Source: Cricetomys ansorgei
Lineage: Eukaryota; Chordata; Mammalia; Rodentia; Nesomyidae
Assembly (NCBI GenBank): GCA_026225945.1
Contig: JAMJFZ010001258.1
Coordinates: 10,392,001-10,456,000, forward strand
Reading direction: 5' to 3'
DNA length: 64,000 nt
The notes under the pieces were generated by a model. It saw only the letters and a program-made list of their open reading frames with translations, ran no database searches and had not been told where the DNA came from. The translations under genes were made by a program, and so were the position numbers. Of the stretch, positions 36,001 through 47,735 are shown piece after piece (position 1 is the stretch's first letter; every line of letters begins with the position of its first letter).

Positions 36001-37645
36001 CTCTGAAGATCAATATCCTCCAGTTTCCTGTATACTGCACTAGTTATAGACTGGGCTTTTTGCATATGTGCTTCTTTTGATGGGCAAAGTTCATATCCAA
36101 GCAAAACATGTGGATTATTATTATAAACTTTTGTTTTACCTGGAACGCAAAATCACATTTATGGAACTATGATTATTCAAAACAAGTTTGTCAAGGTGAG
36201 TAATCAATTCCTACTTTATCGAGACTGCTGTGGTTCGACTGCAAGAAGCAGTAGCTTTGTTTTACCGTATCGTTCAGTCGCTGAAGAGCAGTGCTTCTGA
36301 TACACGGCTACAACCCCATGTGCAGCACCATCCAAAGGTCAAGGTCAATCACTGGACAGGACTCAGATGTTAGTTATTAGAAGCCAGCACTCCCAGAAGC
36401 CTGTGATTGAATAGCATCTCACCGCCTTCCCTATGAGGAGGAATTGGGAACTATGAAGAAAAAGAGTTGAAATTCTTTTTGCTCATTCTACAAGTACCAT
36501 TCTGGTATCTGTTATGAGAATGTTTCTTGTCAGGGATATAAATAGAATGAACAACTTTGGGACCACTTTCATAGCTTTAACGGGAAAGATGATTGAGGCA
36601 TGAAATCTACTGTCCCAGCGAGGGTGAGGAAATAGAACCAAGCTAGACTGCCATGTAGCCAGCAGGACTGAGAGTCAGTGGATGTGTCACGCGGACCAAA
36701 CGTATGGATGATGGCAAGGTTTATGAAACAGGAGGAGGATATTCCTGTCACCTGAGTGCAGGGAAGGTACACACTAGACTCCAGGAAGCCTGTCTGAGGA
36801 GGGAGGTACAACCGTAAGAACCAGATGAGGGCCGGCCATGTGTGTTTGCAACGTGAGAGGTCTCATGTTTGCTAAGGTAGTGAAAATGAGATACGTGTTT
36901 TGTGACTCCATGATTTAAACCTTTCAAAGCTTTTATGCAAAGCCACTCTGATTTAAAGATGTCAGAGTAGAAAATTTCAGTACCTCTGAGACAGTCCGCC
37001 TATTTAAATACCAATGATTATAAAAAAGGTGGAAACATTACTAACACTCACATCTGCCACAGACTTTTAAAATATTTTTATTTTGACATTTCAAGTGTAG
37101 CCTTTATTTTCATTATGATCCTTGACCTCCTTCTGCAGCTTAAGTTGGTTCTGTCTTTGAGTTTCCTTAATCTCATTCTCTTCAACAACTCAAAAGTAAT
37201 TGACGTTTTACTTTTTGATCATCTCTATAAATATTTTCTCTTTCCACATTTGATCTTTACATATTTCCTTACTGACTTTGATATGTGGTTATAGATTATA
37301 CCTATTCTTATATAGATTTGTATAGAAAAATGGTAGTCAGTTAAATGGGTAAATGTTCATTGCCTTCTATGAAAAGACATGGGAATTTAGTAAGTTACAT
37401 CAATGTAATTCAATATTAAATTTGTAATGAAAATACTAATAATTTTGGATCATTTCATCGTTTCAACCCTGAGTCATAATTATGCTACATTCTTTGTTTT
37501 ATTACTGATTATGCTTTCTTTGTATTCATCAATATTTTATAGTTTTCTTTCTAAAGCTTTGCACATTTTTTTTCTTTAGTTTTTCTCGTGAATATTTTTA
37601 AAGATTGTGAATGAGATATTTTCCTTCTTGGGAGTCTCAAAAATA
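36001..37645. other. No gene; segment 36200-36860 keeps more CpGs than average
   Basis: CpGs cluster around 36220-36430 and 36580-36850. No coding frame with a domain and no repeat recognised. 37060-37640 is T-rich unassigned DNA. Confidence 0.4.
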
Positions 37646-37649
37646 GCCA

Positions 37650-37962
37650 TATTAGTTACTTTCTATTGCTAAGATAAAACATCATGATGAAGGTAACTTA
37701 CAAAAAAAAGCATCTATTTGAGTTTGTGGTTTCAGAGTTAAAGGCTCCATGGTAGTGGAACAAAGGCATGGTGTAATTTGGGAACTTACATCTGATCAGC
37801 AAGCGGGAGGTAGAGAGCACACAACTTCAAGCTAGATGCCAATGACACACGCCCTCCAATAAAGTTACACTTCCCAGTTCTTCCAAAACAGGTTCACTGA
37901 CTGTGGACCAAGTATTCCAACATACATAAGTCTATTGTAAGCATTCTCATTCAAACCACCGC
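37650..37962 (+). mobile_element. Rodent interspersed repeat ('gttactttctattgct' family), near full length
   Basis: It starts 'agttactttctattgctaag' at 37655, contains 'cttacatctgatcagcaagc' at 37785 and 'tgtggaccaagtattccaac' near 37902, and ends 'cattctcattcaaaccaccg' at 37942. Both ends are the typical ends of this rodent family; the name is not asserted. Confidence 0.82.
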
Positions 37963-39289
37963 AGTAAACATTGGCATCAGCCATTTAGTAGTCACACTTA
38001 GAAAAATCCTTTTTTACATTATAATTATATACTGGCATACATGTTGTATAGGAAATTAGGAACTATGTAGTGTCATGTAAGCTGTAGACTTTCATTTAGT
38101 GTTAGGTAGTTGGATGAATGACTAAATGATAGGTTTAATTATAGGTATAATTCTGTATACCGTCTGGAATTCCTTTGTGGTTTCATTTTCTTTGCTGTTA
38201 CCTAACCTAGGAATTGAGGCTGGTAAGAAATTAAAGCTTCTCTGGCATGCAGAAGACTATAGATTTTTTAAAATCATTTCAATGTGTATTCAGATGTCCA
38301 AATTAAAAGATAGTATTTACTTACCTCCCCAACATAGAATTTATTGTTTGAACCTTCATCATCAGATCCCCACTTCTGCAATATTCAAAGCATCTGCTGC
38401 CTTGACAGATTTCTTATGCCGATTTATCCTTTCCAAGGATGAACCTGTTGAGACAGAGCCATGCTGCCAATCAAGGACATGATATGAAACAGAAATGATC
38501 TGAGCCTGCACGTGTGAACACTAAATCTCTAGATGTTTCTTCACATCTTTCCTCCGGATAGGTTGCTTCCAGATTTATTTCCCAGCAGCTCTCTTGCAAG
38601 TTACCTTTGGGGAGGTCTGTCTGCTTGTCAGGTGTAGCTTCTCGACTCATGATTTCTCCTTCCAGAGCAAAGAAAATGTTAAAATGAGAAAATAGCAAGG
38701 AGGGATTTAAACTTGAATTTAAATAAAATCACAAGAACAGGCATTGATTTATTCAGAATGCCCTTTTAAGTTTGGACAAAGACCCTCTCAAACTCTGTGG
38801 TCCATCCTATACTCAATAAATTATTCTTAGGCATGCCAGCAATAATGCACTGTTTGTAAAGAGATTACTTATGGAGAGACTCGAGACACGTTTCTAATCC
38901 CTTCCTCAGTGTTTTCTGTCTCAGGAAGGTCAGATCACATTCCACATCACTAATTTCTCTCGTCCTGTTCTACATGAGTCAGGGATCTGTGTGTTCCTCA
39001 CTGTGGTCTTCTATTCTACTGAAAGAAGTCATTAGGAAGTGTCCTGATTTTGATAAGGAAGGGTATACATTGTGCAATATCCTCTTTCCAAACAAGGATA
39101 TTTCCATTTCTAACCAAGATGGAATGATAAACTATTAGGTAGTTATGGTGTGTGGTCCTCAAGCAAAGGATGTCTCCATTTTAGTCCTACTCTGGCAAGC
39201 AGAGTCAACTTCTTATGGAAAATAAATTCCACCAGCAACAAAGCTAACAAACGTTTTATCAACACTCCCTTAAATACTAAGAATAACAA
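37963..39289. other. No gene seen; unassigned DNA
   Basis: The 118-codon plus-strand frame (38126-38482) has a hydrophobic start but no recognisable family. No splice or promoter context supports it. Confidence 0.45.
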
Positions 39290-39460
39290 ATGACACAATA
39301 AACATATATTCCAGAAACTACTTACATCACTTAGTACAAATGTCTCTCATATTCTTCCATTATTTTATAGATAAGCAATAGACACAAAAATTTGTATTAT
39401 CTTCCTAATCTCACATATAGTTAATTGTGACATTAATTAATCCCTTGTTTATTTCAAGCC
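39290..39460 (-). mobile_element. Probable MIR remnant, antisense
   Basis: 'cttccattattttatagata' near 39354 corresponds to the reversed MIR core, with 'tatcttcctaatctcacata' downstream. AT-rich and diverged. Confidence 0.5.
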
Positions 39461-39731
39461 GATACTTTTAATGACTATATGATAAATTACTATTTTAAAA
39501 TTTAATTCCTCAATAGGGATGGAAAATTAAAACAAAAAAATTATTTTTTGTGTGTGTTTGAAGGTTGATAACAAGGTAATATAAATCATACTTGTTTCTT
39601 TAAAATGATTAGAACAATTTACAGTCATTTTACGTTTTTTACAGAAAGATAAAGTTTGGGAATTTTTTTGCAATAATTGATATTTAATTACATAACATTC
39701 TATAACTAGCAGGTTGTATTTATAAATTTAG

Positions 39732-39890
39732 GAATACATACATATATACATATGTACATGTAAATAAACAATTAATGAAAAGAGGCCAGGGATTTGAGAG
39801 AAAGCAGGGGAGACATGAGTGGGATTGGAGGGAAGAAAGGGAAGAGAATATAATATAATTCTATTTTAATTTTAAATTTTAATCAAAAAT
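39732..39890 (+). mobile_element. Rodent L1-like 3' tail fragment
   Basis: A TATACA-rich run, then 'attaatgaaaagaggccagg' at 39771, 'gatttgagagaaagcag' and a GGA-rich block with 'ataattctattttaatttt'. A related start occurs at 41551. This is a common rodent retroposon 3' end; class not certain. Confidence 0.5.
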
Positions 39891-39914
39891 AACAAGTTGG
39901 ATATTATCCATAAG

Positions 39915-40118
39915 TGTTGTTGAAGCAGGTTGTTGTCCCAGGTGCTCAGGATGGTGAGGCAAGAGGACAGCCAGTTTGAGTCCAGCCTAGGTAACTAAAT
40001 AAAATCTCGTAAATTTAAAAGTAAAAAGACTGAGTATATTTCTCAGCATATTTCTGAGTATGTTGTGAACCCCGGGGTTCAGTCTGTAACACTGTAAAAT
40101 AAACAAGCCAGTTAAACA
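39915..40118 (+). mobile_element. B1 plus ID-like composite SINE (B4 class), sense
   Basis: Diverged B1 ('tcccaggtgctcaggatgg' near 39936, 'agtttgagtccagcctaggt' near 39973), an A-rich linker, then an ID-like end ('gaaccccggggttcagtctg' near 40067). Confidence 0.75.
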
Positions 40119-40180
40119 AAAGACAAACAAGCATAATTTGCAATTTCTTTAGGCCAGTGTGTTTAATTCGGAATCTGTAC

Positions 40181-40450
40181 ATTTTCTTCCTTTCTTTACC
40201 CTCCCTCTTTAGTCTCCCCCCTCTCAGTTCCCCCTCCCCTTCCTTTCCCTCCCTTAGCCTCCCCTTCTCTCTACCAATTCCCCTTCTCTCTCCTCTTCCC
40301 TCTCCTCAGTCCCCTCCCTTCCTTCCCTCCCTTCTCTTCCTTGTTTCTGACTTTCACCTTTTCCTATCCCTCCCTATCCCTCCCTCCCTTCCTCCTTCCT
40401 TCTTTCTTCCCTCTCTTCTCTCATCCTCCCCTCCATTATTTCTTCTTCGC
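40181..40450. repeat. Polypyrimidine (CCCTT/CTTCC-rich) tract, about 270 bp
   Basis: The plus strand is almost entirely C and T over about 270 bases with a handful of purines. Mirror-like CT sequence of this length can adopt triplex (H-DNA) structure. The serine/proline/leucine frames across it are low complexity. Confidence 0.95.
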
Positions 40451-41472
40451 AGACTTCTTTCATTGTGTCTTTAATAATCAAGGTTATTATAAGTTTATCA
40501 TCTACATGATGATTACTCTTGACATTAAAAGACATTTCAGAAATCCAAGTTACCTCTTTAAGATCCTATAACTGGAAATGGGTGATTTGGGCTTTAAATG
40601 GTGCCTTTCTGATTGTGATTCTGCTTCTCACGCACTAGCGGCAGGTTCCTTATAGTGCCTGCACATTTATCATCTTCTTGTTTGTTTCTATTTTGACTAC
40701 TTATAACATTTTGAAGTTTGTTATAAAAAAGCTCTTTATTTATTTAGCTGCTCAGGCTGTGTACTGAGCTGGATGCCTGAGCATCCTGGTTGCCCCAGAT
40801 GGCTTAAAATAAAGCAAGTAGCCAAGTAGGAACGGGATGCTTCAGTAGAGGGAGTGTCCACTGGGGACGTTTTCTTTCTTTCTCTTCTGCTTCCCACTCA
40901 TGGAGAATACTGTCTGCTATAGGTAAAAGGCATGCTGAAGGTTAGTTCACTGAAAAGGCTTAGCACAAATCTTCACTTTGGTAGAATAATGGACTATACT
41001 TTTTACAATGTCACCTTACCCTAAAGTAACTATGTTATCACGGGAAGGCACAGAATAGAAGAAAACTTAATTTTCTAATCGAGTATTTCAAAATCCTCCA
41101 ATGCAAAACATGCTTAGAAAGCCTTTTAATAAGGAATAATCTCAGCAAGCTTTTCAGTGTAGACATTGGTGGTTAATGCTACAACCTGAATCATGGAGAC
41201 ACATAATTTAAAGATGTTTTTCTATTTGGGTGATTTAGGCTCTATCACTGAGTGTCATCCTCAGAAATGAGCACTCATCACATGCAGGGTCCAGGAGTAA
41301 AAAGAGACTATGAATATTGGGGTGTGTGTATGTAAAATTCTTTTCAGCCAGACTTTCTATGAGATACTAATGGTTTAATTAAAGAACTTGATTATTGAAG
41401 GCAAAACCATGGTGTTGAACATTAAAAATCAATACATACAAATAACATTGGATGGACTGAACAGATTACATT
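40451..41472. other. No gene seen; unassigned DNA
   Basis: No supported feature. Confidence 0.45.
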
Positions 41473-41605
41473 TATATATTTATGAATATATATATATGTA
41501 CATACATATATATATATGTATATGTACACATGCATACACACACATACAACAGTTAAAGAAAAAGAGGCCAGGAGCCATGAATTTGATGGGGAGGGACGTT
41601 CTTAT
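41473..41605 (+). repeat. TA/TACA/CA tract with rodent repeat tail
   Basis: TA and TATG units (41473-41520) and CA units (to 41550) precede 'aaagaggccaggagccatga' at 41561, the same tail motif as at 39.77 kb. Confidence 0.75.
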
Positions 41606-42359
41606 TGCCACTCCTAGGAGATGTATTTCTTTCTCCTGCTTTTGTGTATGTCAGATACACACACTACAGTTGCATTGCATGCAGGGAAAAGACTCATACA
41701 TATAAAACTAAGATAAATCTTTTTCTATAAATTAGACTGCTGACTAAAAATTTCAAAGCTGCAAGAATTGCAAGAATTTCTCATCCTGTAACTTTGGACT
41801 AAGAAATAGGGAAGCTTATTATTGACATCAAATCTGTAATCTAACAACAGTTCTTCACAGAGAATGGGTAATCACTCTTCTGTTTTCAAAATCAACACAT
41901 ATTAAGTAAATCATTTGATTTCATAAAACAATAGAAAATACATTTTTAAAGTCCTGAGCATTTGAAATCAAAATCACCTTTACATCTTTCTCTTTACTGT
42001 TAGAAGAGACACAGACACTAAGATGGGAAAACTGATTTACATGTCTACTGGCATTTAAAACTATATCATATACAATGTTTCTTTCAATATCTCATTTTCA
42101 TCCCAATAAAATGATTCTTTTTTATTTTTGAGATTATAATATATATTATAACTTCTTTTACTCTCTTTCAAAGTCATGGCCTCTTTTCTCATTAGCTGGT
42201 ATAGTATATATACCTAAATATAATCTGCTTAGTGTGTTCAGTGTTACTTCTATGTATATATTTTCAGAGCTGTACATTTGGTATTGAATAACAAGTTTGT
42301 GTGCTCTTCCCTGGAAAAACTATTTTTTTTGATCTTAGCATTTCTTTGTTGACTGTATT
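41606..42359. other. No gene seen; unassigned AT-rich DNA
   Basis: No supported feature. Confidence 0.45.
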
Positions 42360-42720
42360 TCTTTATGTAAGGCGAAGGCTTTGTGGTCTTTCCTCCAGCC
42401 AATTTAGTATGTCTATTGTTGTCCTTGTTCAGCTCATGTTCAAACAACCATGTTGGTGAGAACTTTTGGATATAGATTCTGACATTACCAGAAAAGAAAA
42501 ATCTCATGACATACTCCCTGATCCTCTGGCTCTTACAATCTTTCCTTCCCTCTTCCACAATGTTCTTTGACTTTAGATGCAAGAGTGTTTTGTAGATGTA
42601 TTCGTTGGAGCTTGACTCCATAACTCTGCATTTTGAGTGGTTGTGGTTCTCTGTAGTAGAGCCAAGAGCCAAAGACCACCAAACAAAAGCCCCTATACCA
42701 GACATGAGAAGTTCTCTTTG
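42360..42720 (-). mobile_element. LINE-1 3' UTR fragment, antisense
   Basis: 'tcatgttcaaacaaccatgt' near 42434, 'gatcctctggctcttacaat' near 42520, 'ttttgtagatgtattcgttg' at 42588 and 'ggttgtggttctctgtagta' at 42639 follow a murine L1 3' UTR in reverse. The 151-codon minus-strand frame here is the L1 in its own direction and is non-coding 3' UTR. Confidence 0.6.
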
Positions 42721-42724
42721 AGCT

Positions 42725-43225
42725 TGTTATCCAGGACTGTCCAAGAGATTCCTCAAACATTACAGGTTATTTCTATTTCCTTTCATTGTTCCATAAAGAT
42801 GGAAGATAAGTCCCTACGGTTTAAAACACCATACACATCAGATGTAGGGCCCGGAGGCTTCATAGCTGGTAATGACTTAACTTCTATTATACTGGAAGAA
42901 GCCATGTGAGCTTCCGAAGGAGGGAGGCAATCCATGGTCCTACCCAGCTATGACTCTTATGAACCATGCCAATGCTTAGCATGGCATATAACCCTAAGAC
43001 TGTAATAGTGGCATGAATGACTTGGTGGTAACCAGCAGCTCTCTAATTGGACTTAAGACAATAGGAATACCATGCCTGGTACTAAAAACCTTGCCAACTA
43101 CTCAGTGCTAGTGGAGTTATGGGTATTGAAAGAGAACCTGCAGACAGTAATTTACTAAAACAACATAATCCCTAACAGCTAAATAAATTCTGAATGTGTT
43201 TCTGTAATTATCAATAATTACCTTC
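42725..43225 (+). mobile_element. Rodent interspersed repeat (family uncertain)
   Basis: 'aggcttcatagctggtaatg' near 42854, 'tccatggtcctacccagcta' near 42931, 'actaaaaaccttgccaacta' near 43081 and 'attgaaagagaacctgcaga' at 43125 match the order of a long rodent repeat often found near ERV sequences. Confidence 0.45.
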
Positions 43226-43459
43226 ACTTCAAAAAAATCCCCTTTATTCTTCTGCAAATATAATTAATGTTATTGGGTTGGGTTACAATTGGGGTCACCT
43301 CTGGGGTCAGAAGATGGAGTTTCTGGGTGGCTTCTAAACTGAGAGGAAGAAAAGGAGCTTTACTTAGTTGCTTCTTCCAGCTTTGTGTGAGACGTTTGCT
43401 CCACCAACATCTGATGTTTTATTTTTCATTGTGAGATTTTGGCCACAGAGGTTAATATT

Positions 43460-44250
43460 TTTAACTTTAAAAAATTTTTAATTTTTATTTTCTTCATTCA
43501 TACAATATATCCCAATCCCAGATTCCCCTCCCTCTATTCCTCCCAGCCTCCAACTTCTCTCCTCTACCCTAGATCCTTCCCACTACCTCTCTTCCCCTCA
43601 GAAGGAACAGTTCTCCCAGGATTACCAATAGAACATGGCATAACAAGATGGAACAATGTCGGGCACTCCATCAAGGGTCCCAAGGGCAGACAAAAGGGTC
43701 AGAACGCCCCGCTCCAACTTTTAGGAGTTCTACAACAATACCAGGCCAGACAATCTTAAGATACATGTAGGGGGTGTAGCACAGACCCATGCATGCCTCT
43801 GCATCTGCTGCCTCAGTATCGGCGAGCCTCTAAGAGTTCTGGTCAGTTCACTCCATGGGGTGTGCTCTTCTGGTATCCTTGACCCCTCTGCTTCCCACAA
43901 TGCTCCCCCCTTTCCTTGGAGTTCCCTGAGCTTCCGATGTTTGGCCATAGGTTCCTGGCTCTGGTCTCAACAGCTGTTGGAGGAAGCCAATCTAATGACG
44001 ATTGGGCTAGGCACTGATCTATGAGTACAGCAGAATATCTTTAGGAATCAACTCTAGGCTATCCAGTCTCTGGTTCCTTGCCAGGCCTGCAGTGTCAGGC
44101 ATGGGCTTTCTCCCTTAGGGTGGAGTTTTGCCACCCCATTACCTCAGCAGATCCTGCAGGTAGTTTAGGTCATAGGTAGAAGTTGTGGCTATGTTTATAT
44201 CTGGATAAGCAAAGATCTAAAAGGACAAAGCACAGCTTTCTTTAACATGC
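43460..44250 (-). mobile_element. Lx-type LINE-1 3' UTR, antisense
   Basis: A reversed tail (T-rich 43468-43500), a reversed C-rich block (43510-43600), then 'acatggcataacaagatgga' at 43633, 'agcacagacccatgcatgcc' at 43778, 'tgacgattgggctaggcact' near 43994, 'gatctatgagtacagcagaa' at 44015 and 'agtgtcaggcatgggctttc' near 44092. The order is the reverse of the sense copies at 16 and 27 kb. Confidence 0.85.
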
Positions 44251-44369
44251 CTTGTCTATCCTCCTGTAAGAGCTTCCTGTTATTGATGTTTATTTTTGAA
44301 TAAATATACATCTCTCATATAAGTGAGATTTTTCTTTTATAAATTTCATGTATACACAGTTTGGGCTGG

Positions 44370-44505
44370 ATATAAGTCTGTGCATTGTGTGTGCAGTGCC
44401 CACTGAGGCCAGAGAAGACATCAGATCCCCTAGGACTGGAGTTACAGATGGTTTTGAGCAGCTGTGTGGGTCCTGGGAACTGAACCTGGGCCCTCTGTGC
44501 CGTTT
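44370..44505 (-). mobile_element. B3 SINE fragment, antisense
   Basis: 'cccactgaggccagagaaga' near 44399, 'catcagatcccctaggactg' at 44420, 'gagttacagatggttttgag' near 44440 and 'gtcctgggaactgaacctgg' near 44470. The head beyond 44505 is missing. Confidence 0.85.
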
Positions 44506-45949
44506 CTATAGCCCCTTTCATACCACTTTCCATAGAACAGTTTATGGAACTCACACACGTTCCTAAACTTATGAACACATCATGAACTCGACGAGAACAC
44601 TAAGAAAGCCTTGAAAACTAGACAACACGAGTCTTACCAAGATTTTTATTTGCTTTCAAAAGCAGTATCAGTTACTGAGCCTCTGCATAATTTGCAGCAG
44701 TGAACTGTGGAACATTTTTTCTGCATGGCAAAGAGTCTTTAAAAAAAAAAAAAAGATCAGCAACTTAACGAAAATTAACCTTTAAAGTATTTTTTAAAAG
44801 ACCAACAATTTACTCAGATGTAAGTACACACATAGATCAAAACCAAACATATGCGCTTATCGTATGGCCTATGTTCAACTTTAATTTGTGACTTGTAATA
44901 GAGATAATAAATGAGTATTACTCTTATTGGAACTGAGCACTGCTTATTTAATTATTCAGTTTTCTAAGTGTTTAGATCATCAGTAAGTGTACATTTTCTA
45001 ATTATTCTGCAAAAGGTTTATTAAACTTGAAGGAAGGGGCCCTCTGGATATACATCATGTGGTCTCTTCCAGCTTCATTACCTGAACTATTAGACTGTAA
45101 ATAAAGAGTATTTAAATACCTATTTATTATCTAATTGCTAAAGAAACCTGATAAATTTAAGTTGCAGGCTCATTGAAAATATAAGATAAATTGAGAAGTA
45201 ACTAAATGATTGATTCATCTCCTCCAGGGAGAAAAAAAAAACATAAATGTGTCAAGTCCAGTTACAGAGAATTGATGTTTTATGTAACTCTCTTTGAAGT
45301 CAAAATTAAATTTCCTTAAAAGGTTGTATTAAAAAGGAGATGGGATGGAACCATGAACCAACACACCATTACTTCAATAAATCTGGGGGAAAATACATTT
45401 TGAAAACTTTTCTGAAAAGTGATATTAAATTGATTTATTCGGTCCTAAGCAGTAATTATGGAATGTGCTTATCTGGAAACCCTCTGCTTCTATTGATCCT
45501 CGTGTTCTCTGATGAAAAGCTCATAATTCATTACATTCTTGAAGTTTAGGGTTGTTAGAATTATTTATGAGCCATAGCTTCAGGTGCTGCTAACTAAGGT
45601 AGTTGGGACGATAATTTTACAGAATAGCACGTGGGCCATTTTCCCTGAGTCAAGTGTGTATATCAGCTGGGTCCTGGGAGTGTGGACACCAAGCACGTAG
45701 GTTTCTTGTAGGAGTCATAGGAGCTCTTACTGTGCCTTGACACTAAGGAATCTGTAAGGGCATTTTTTTTTCTGATCCAGTTATTGGTTAAGGAGCAATG
45801 GCCTTCTCTGTATATTCACAGCAACCTGAATATAGCATATGGAAGTATCATTCCATAGATTCTTTCCCCATATACCTTAAGGATGAGTATTTCTTAGCAA
45901 AATAAAGAGGTCATTGAAATATTAATATTACTACCCTATTTAATGTCTA
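44506..45949. other. No gene seen; unassigned DNA
   Basis: No supported feature beyond a short poly(A) run at 44742-44754. Confidence 0.45.
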
Positions 45950-46480
45950 CATTGCTCATGTTTCATAACTTAAAGGTAGACTATTTTCTCCTAATTCAAG
46001 GATTAATTTTACATCTTGCAGTCACCTTCAAATCCTTTCCCTGTTTTCTGTTTACATTGATGGCACCAAGGCTATCCAGTCACCTAGCACTAAGCAATGC
46101 TGTCTACTTTAACTTTTTCTGGCTACTCAACACTTGTATACAATTAGCCACACTATCCTATCAATGTGACTCCACAACTGTCTCCCATCTGTTGTTCTTT
46201 CAATTCCCATGGCCACAGCTGTTTCAGGACTTCATTACGCATCTCTGGGACAAAGGCAATCTTCCTCTAAATGATCTGTCTACCCCTAGCTTCCTCCTTG
46301 GCCAATACTCCCTACTGCCAAATTAATCTTCCTAAAACACAGTTCTAATTATGTCATTCGCCAGCTCAAAAACTTGTAATCGCTCCCTTTTGACTCATAA
46401 ATTAAATTAAAAATCTCCTACTTGGCTATCCTGATGTTGAATAATTTGAGTATACCAACCTCACTTTTGAACTTTGCTAG
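45950..46480 (+). mobile_element. Ancient mammalian LINE-like repeat
   Basis: 'atcttcctaaaacacagttc' near 46325, 'ttatgtcattcgccagctca' near 46349 and 'aaaacttgtaatcgctccct' near 46369 match a very widespread old mammalian repeat, probably L2-class, with a decayed upstream part. The 127-codon frame 45943-46326 lies in this element. Confidence 0.4.
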
Positions 46481-47649
46481 CCACTAATCTGCTGCTTAGC
46501 CTTGACAGCCAAAGCAAAGTTTATATATTTACATTTCATAAGAGTATTTTCTTTATTGGTTTAATTTAGGGTTTAGAAAATCCCTTTAAGAAGATTACTA
46601 AAGAAACAATATCCATAAAAATGTCATTTACTCTAAACATATCATTATTTTATTAAACAATATAAAGCTTACAAGTTCGGGGATGATAATTATTTCTAAA
46701 TGAACCAATTTGTCTTTATAAGACATTAACTATTCTATACATGTTGTTATTATCAAGAACATGTAAATGACTCATAATGGTGTGGAATTCATGGAGTCAA
46801 ATTACTTAGCAAACACACGCTGTGCTTCTGAGCTTGGGAGGCATTCTTTCGCACGCTGGACCTTTTGAATGGCGGCATCTGTGCAACATCTTCACTTAAG
46901 CGGTGCCCATGTGTTTGAGAAAACCTCAGTGATCTCACAGCCCTTAGGTATACAACTAAACGAGAACTCAAATCACACGCTGTCCTTAAGATTATTTTAT
47001 GTGGACTGACTCTCCATCATTCAGTGTTGAGTTAAATGTGTGCTAAAGTGTACGCACTTCACTCGCCTGTGATCCAGAAACAGGAGTTGGAATCACAATG
47101 AATTCTTGTTTCAGTTGTGACATAATGTGCCTTGACTGCTTTCAGCATCAGATAGGGCTTTACTCTTCAGATGGGCATTTGCAGCAGTAGAAAGGATGCA
47201 TTTTTTTTTAGTGATTAGGACACACTTGTTAACAGAAGGCAGTATTTTATATGTCTATTGTTGACAGAGGTGAGAATTGTTATAACCTTAGAATCCATGG
47301 TGTTTTTCTGAAATGATGATAAATACTTTAGGCACAGCAAATGGGTCACAAAGTTTTGGCATAACCACAGAGTCTTAATGTCATTGGATAAAGAGGCCAT
47401 AGTCAGAATAGAAATGATTATAATGACTCTTCCAATAAAACTTTATTTAGGAAGACTGAAATTTAAATTTACTACTTTTTACAGTTTAAATATCATTTTC
47501 ATCTGAAAATTTTTCAATTATTTTAAAACGTAAAAGCCATTTTTAACAAAGAGACCACATAAAAGCAGTAGTAGAATATCAGCGGTTGTCATAAGCTTAG
47601 AAGCTGAATAGATTCATGTCTTTGGGGAATGCACTGATAAATTAATGGT
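46481..47649. other. No gene; segment 46790-47110 keeps CpGs
   Basis: Unassigned, no repeat recognised. Between 46790 and 47110 CpGs are more frequent than in flanking DNA. Confidence 0.4.
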
Positions 47650-47735
47650 ATCTGGGCTGGGGATGTAATCAGTGGTAAATTGTTTCACTTAAATACAAGG
47701 CCATGGATTCAATAATCAGTACTTAAAACTAACAA
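47650..47735 (+). mobile_element. ID-like SINE fragment, sense
   Basis: 'gggctggggatgtaatcagt' at 47654 and 'aggccatggattcaataatc' near 47699 correspond to the ID/tRNA-like A-box and B-box regions. Confidence 0.78.

Noticed and set aside
35784..36104. Proline/serine-rich minus-strand frames
   Set aside because: Translation of a GGGA-rich purine block inside a rodent repeat.
40157..40571. Serine/proline/leucine-rich frames
   Set aside because: Translation of a polypyrimidine tract; low complexity.
42250..42705. 151-codon minus-strand frame
   Set aside because: Overlaps an antisense L1 3' UTR; the residues show no L1 ORF or host domain.
45943..46326. 127-codon plus-strand frame
   Set aside because: Falls in an ancient LINE-like repeat remnant; no coding pattern seen.
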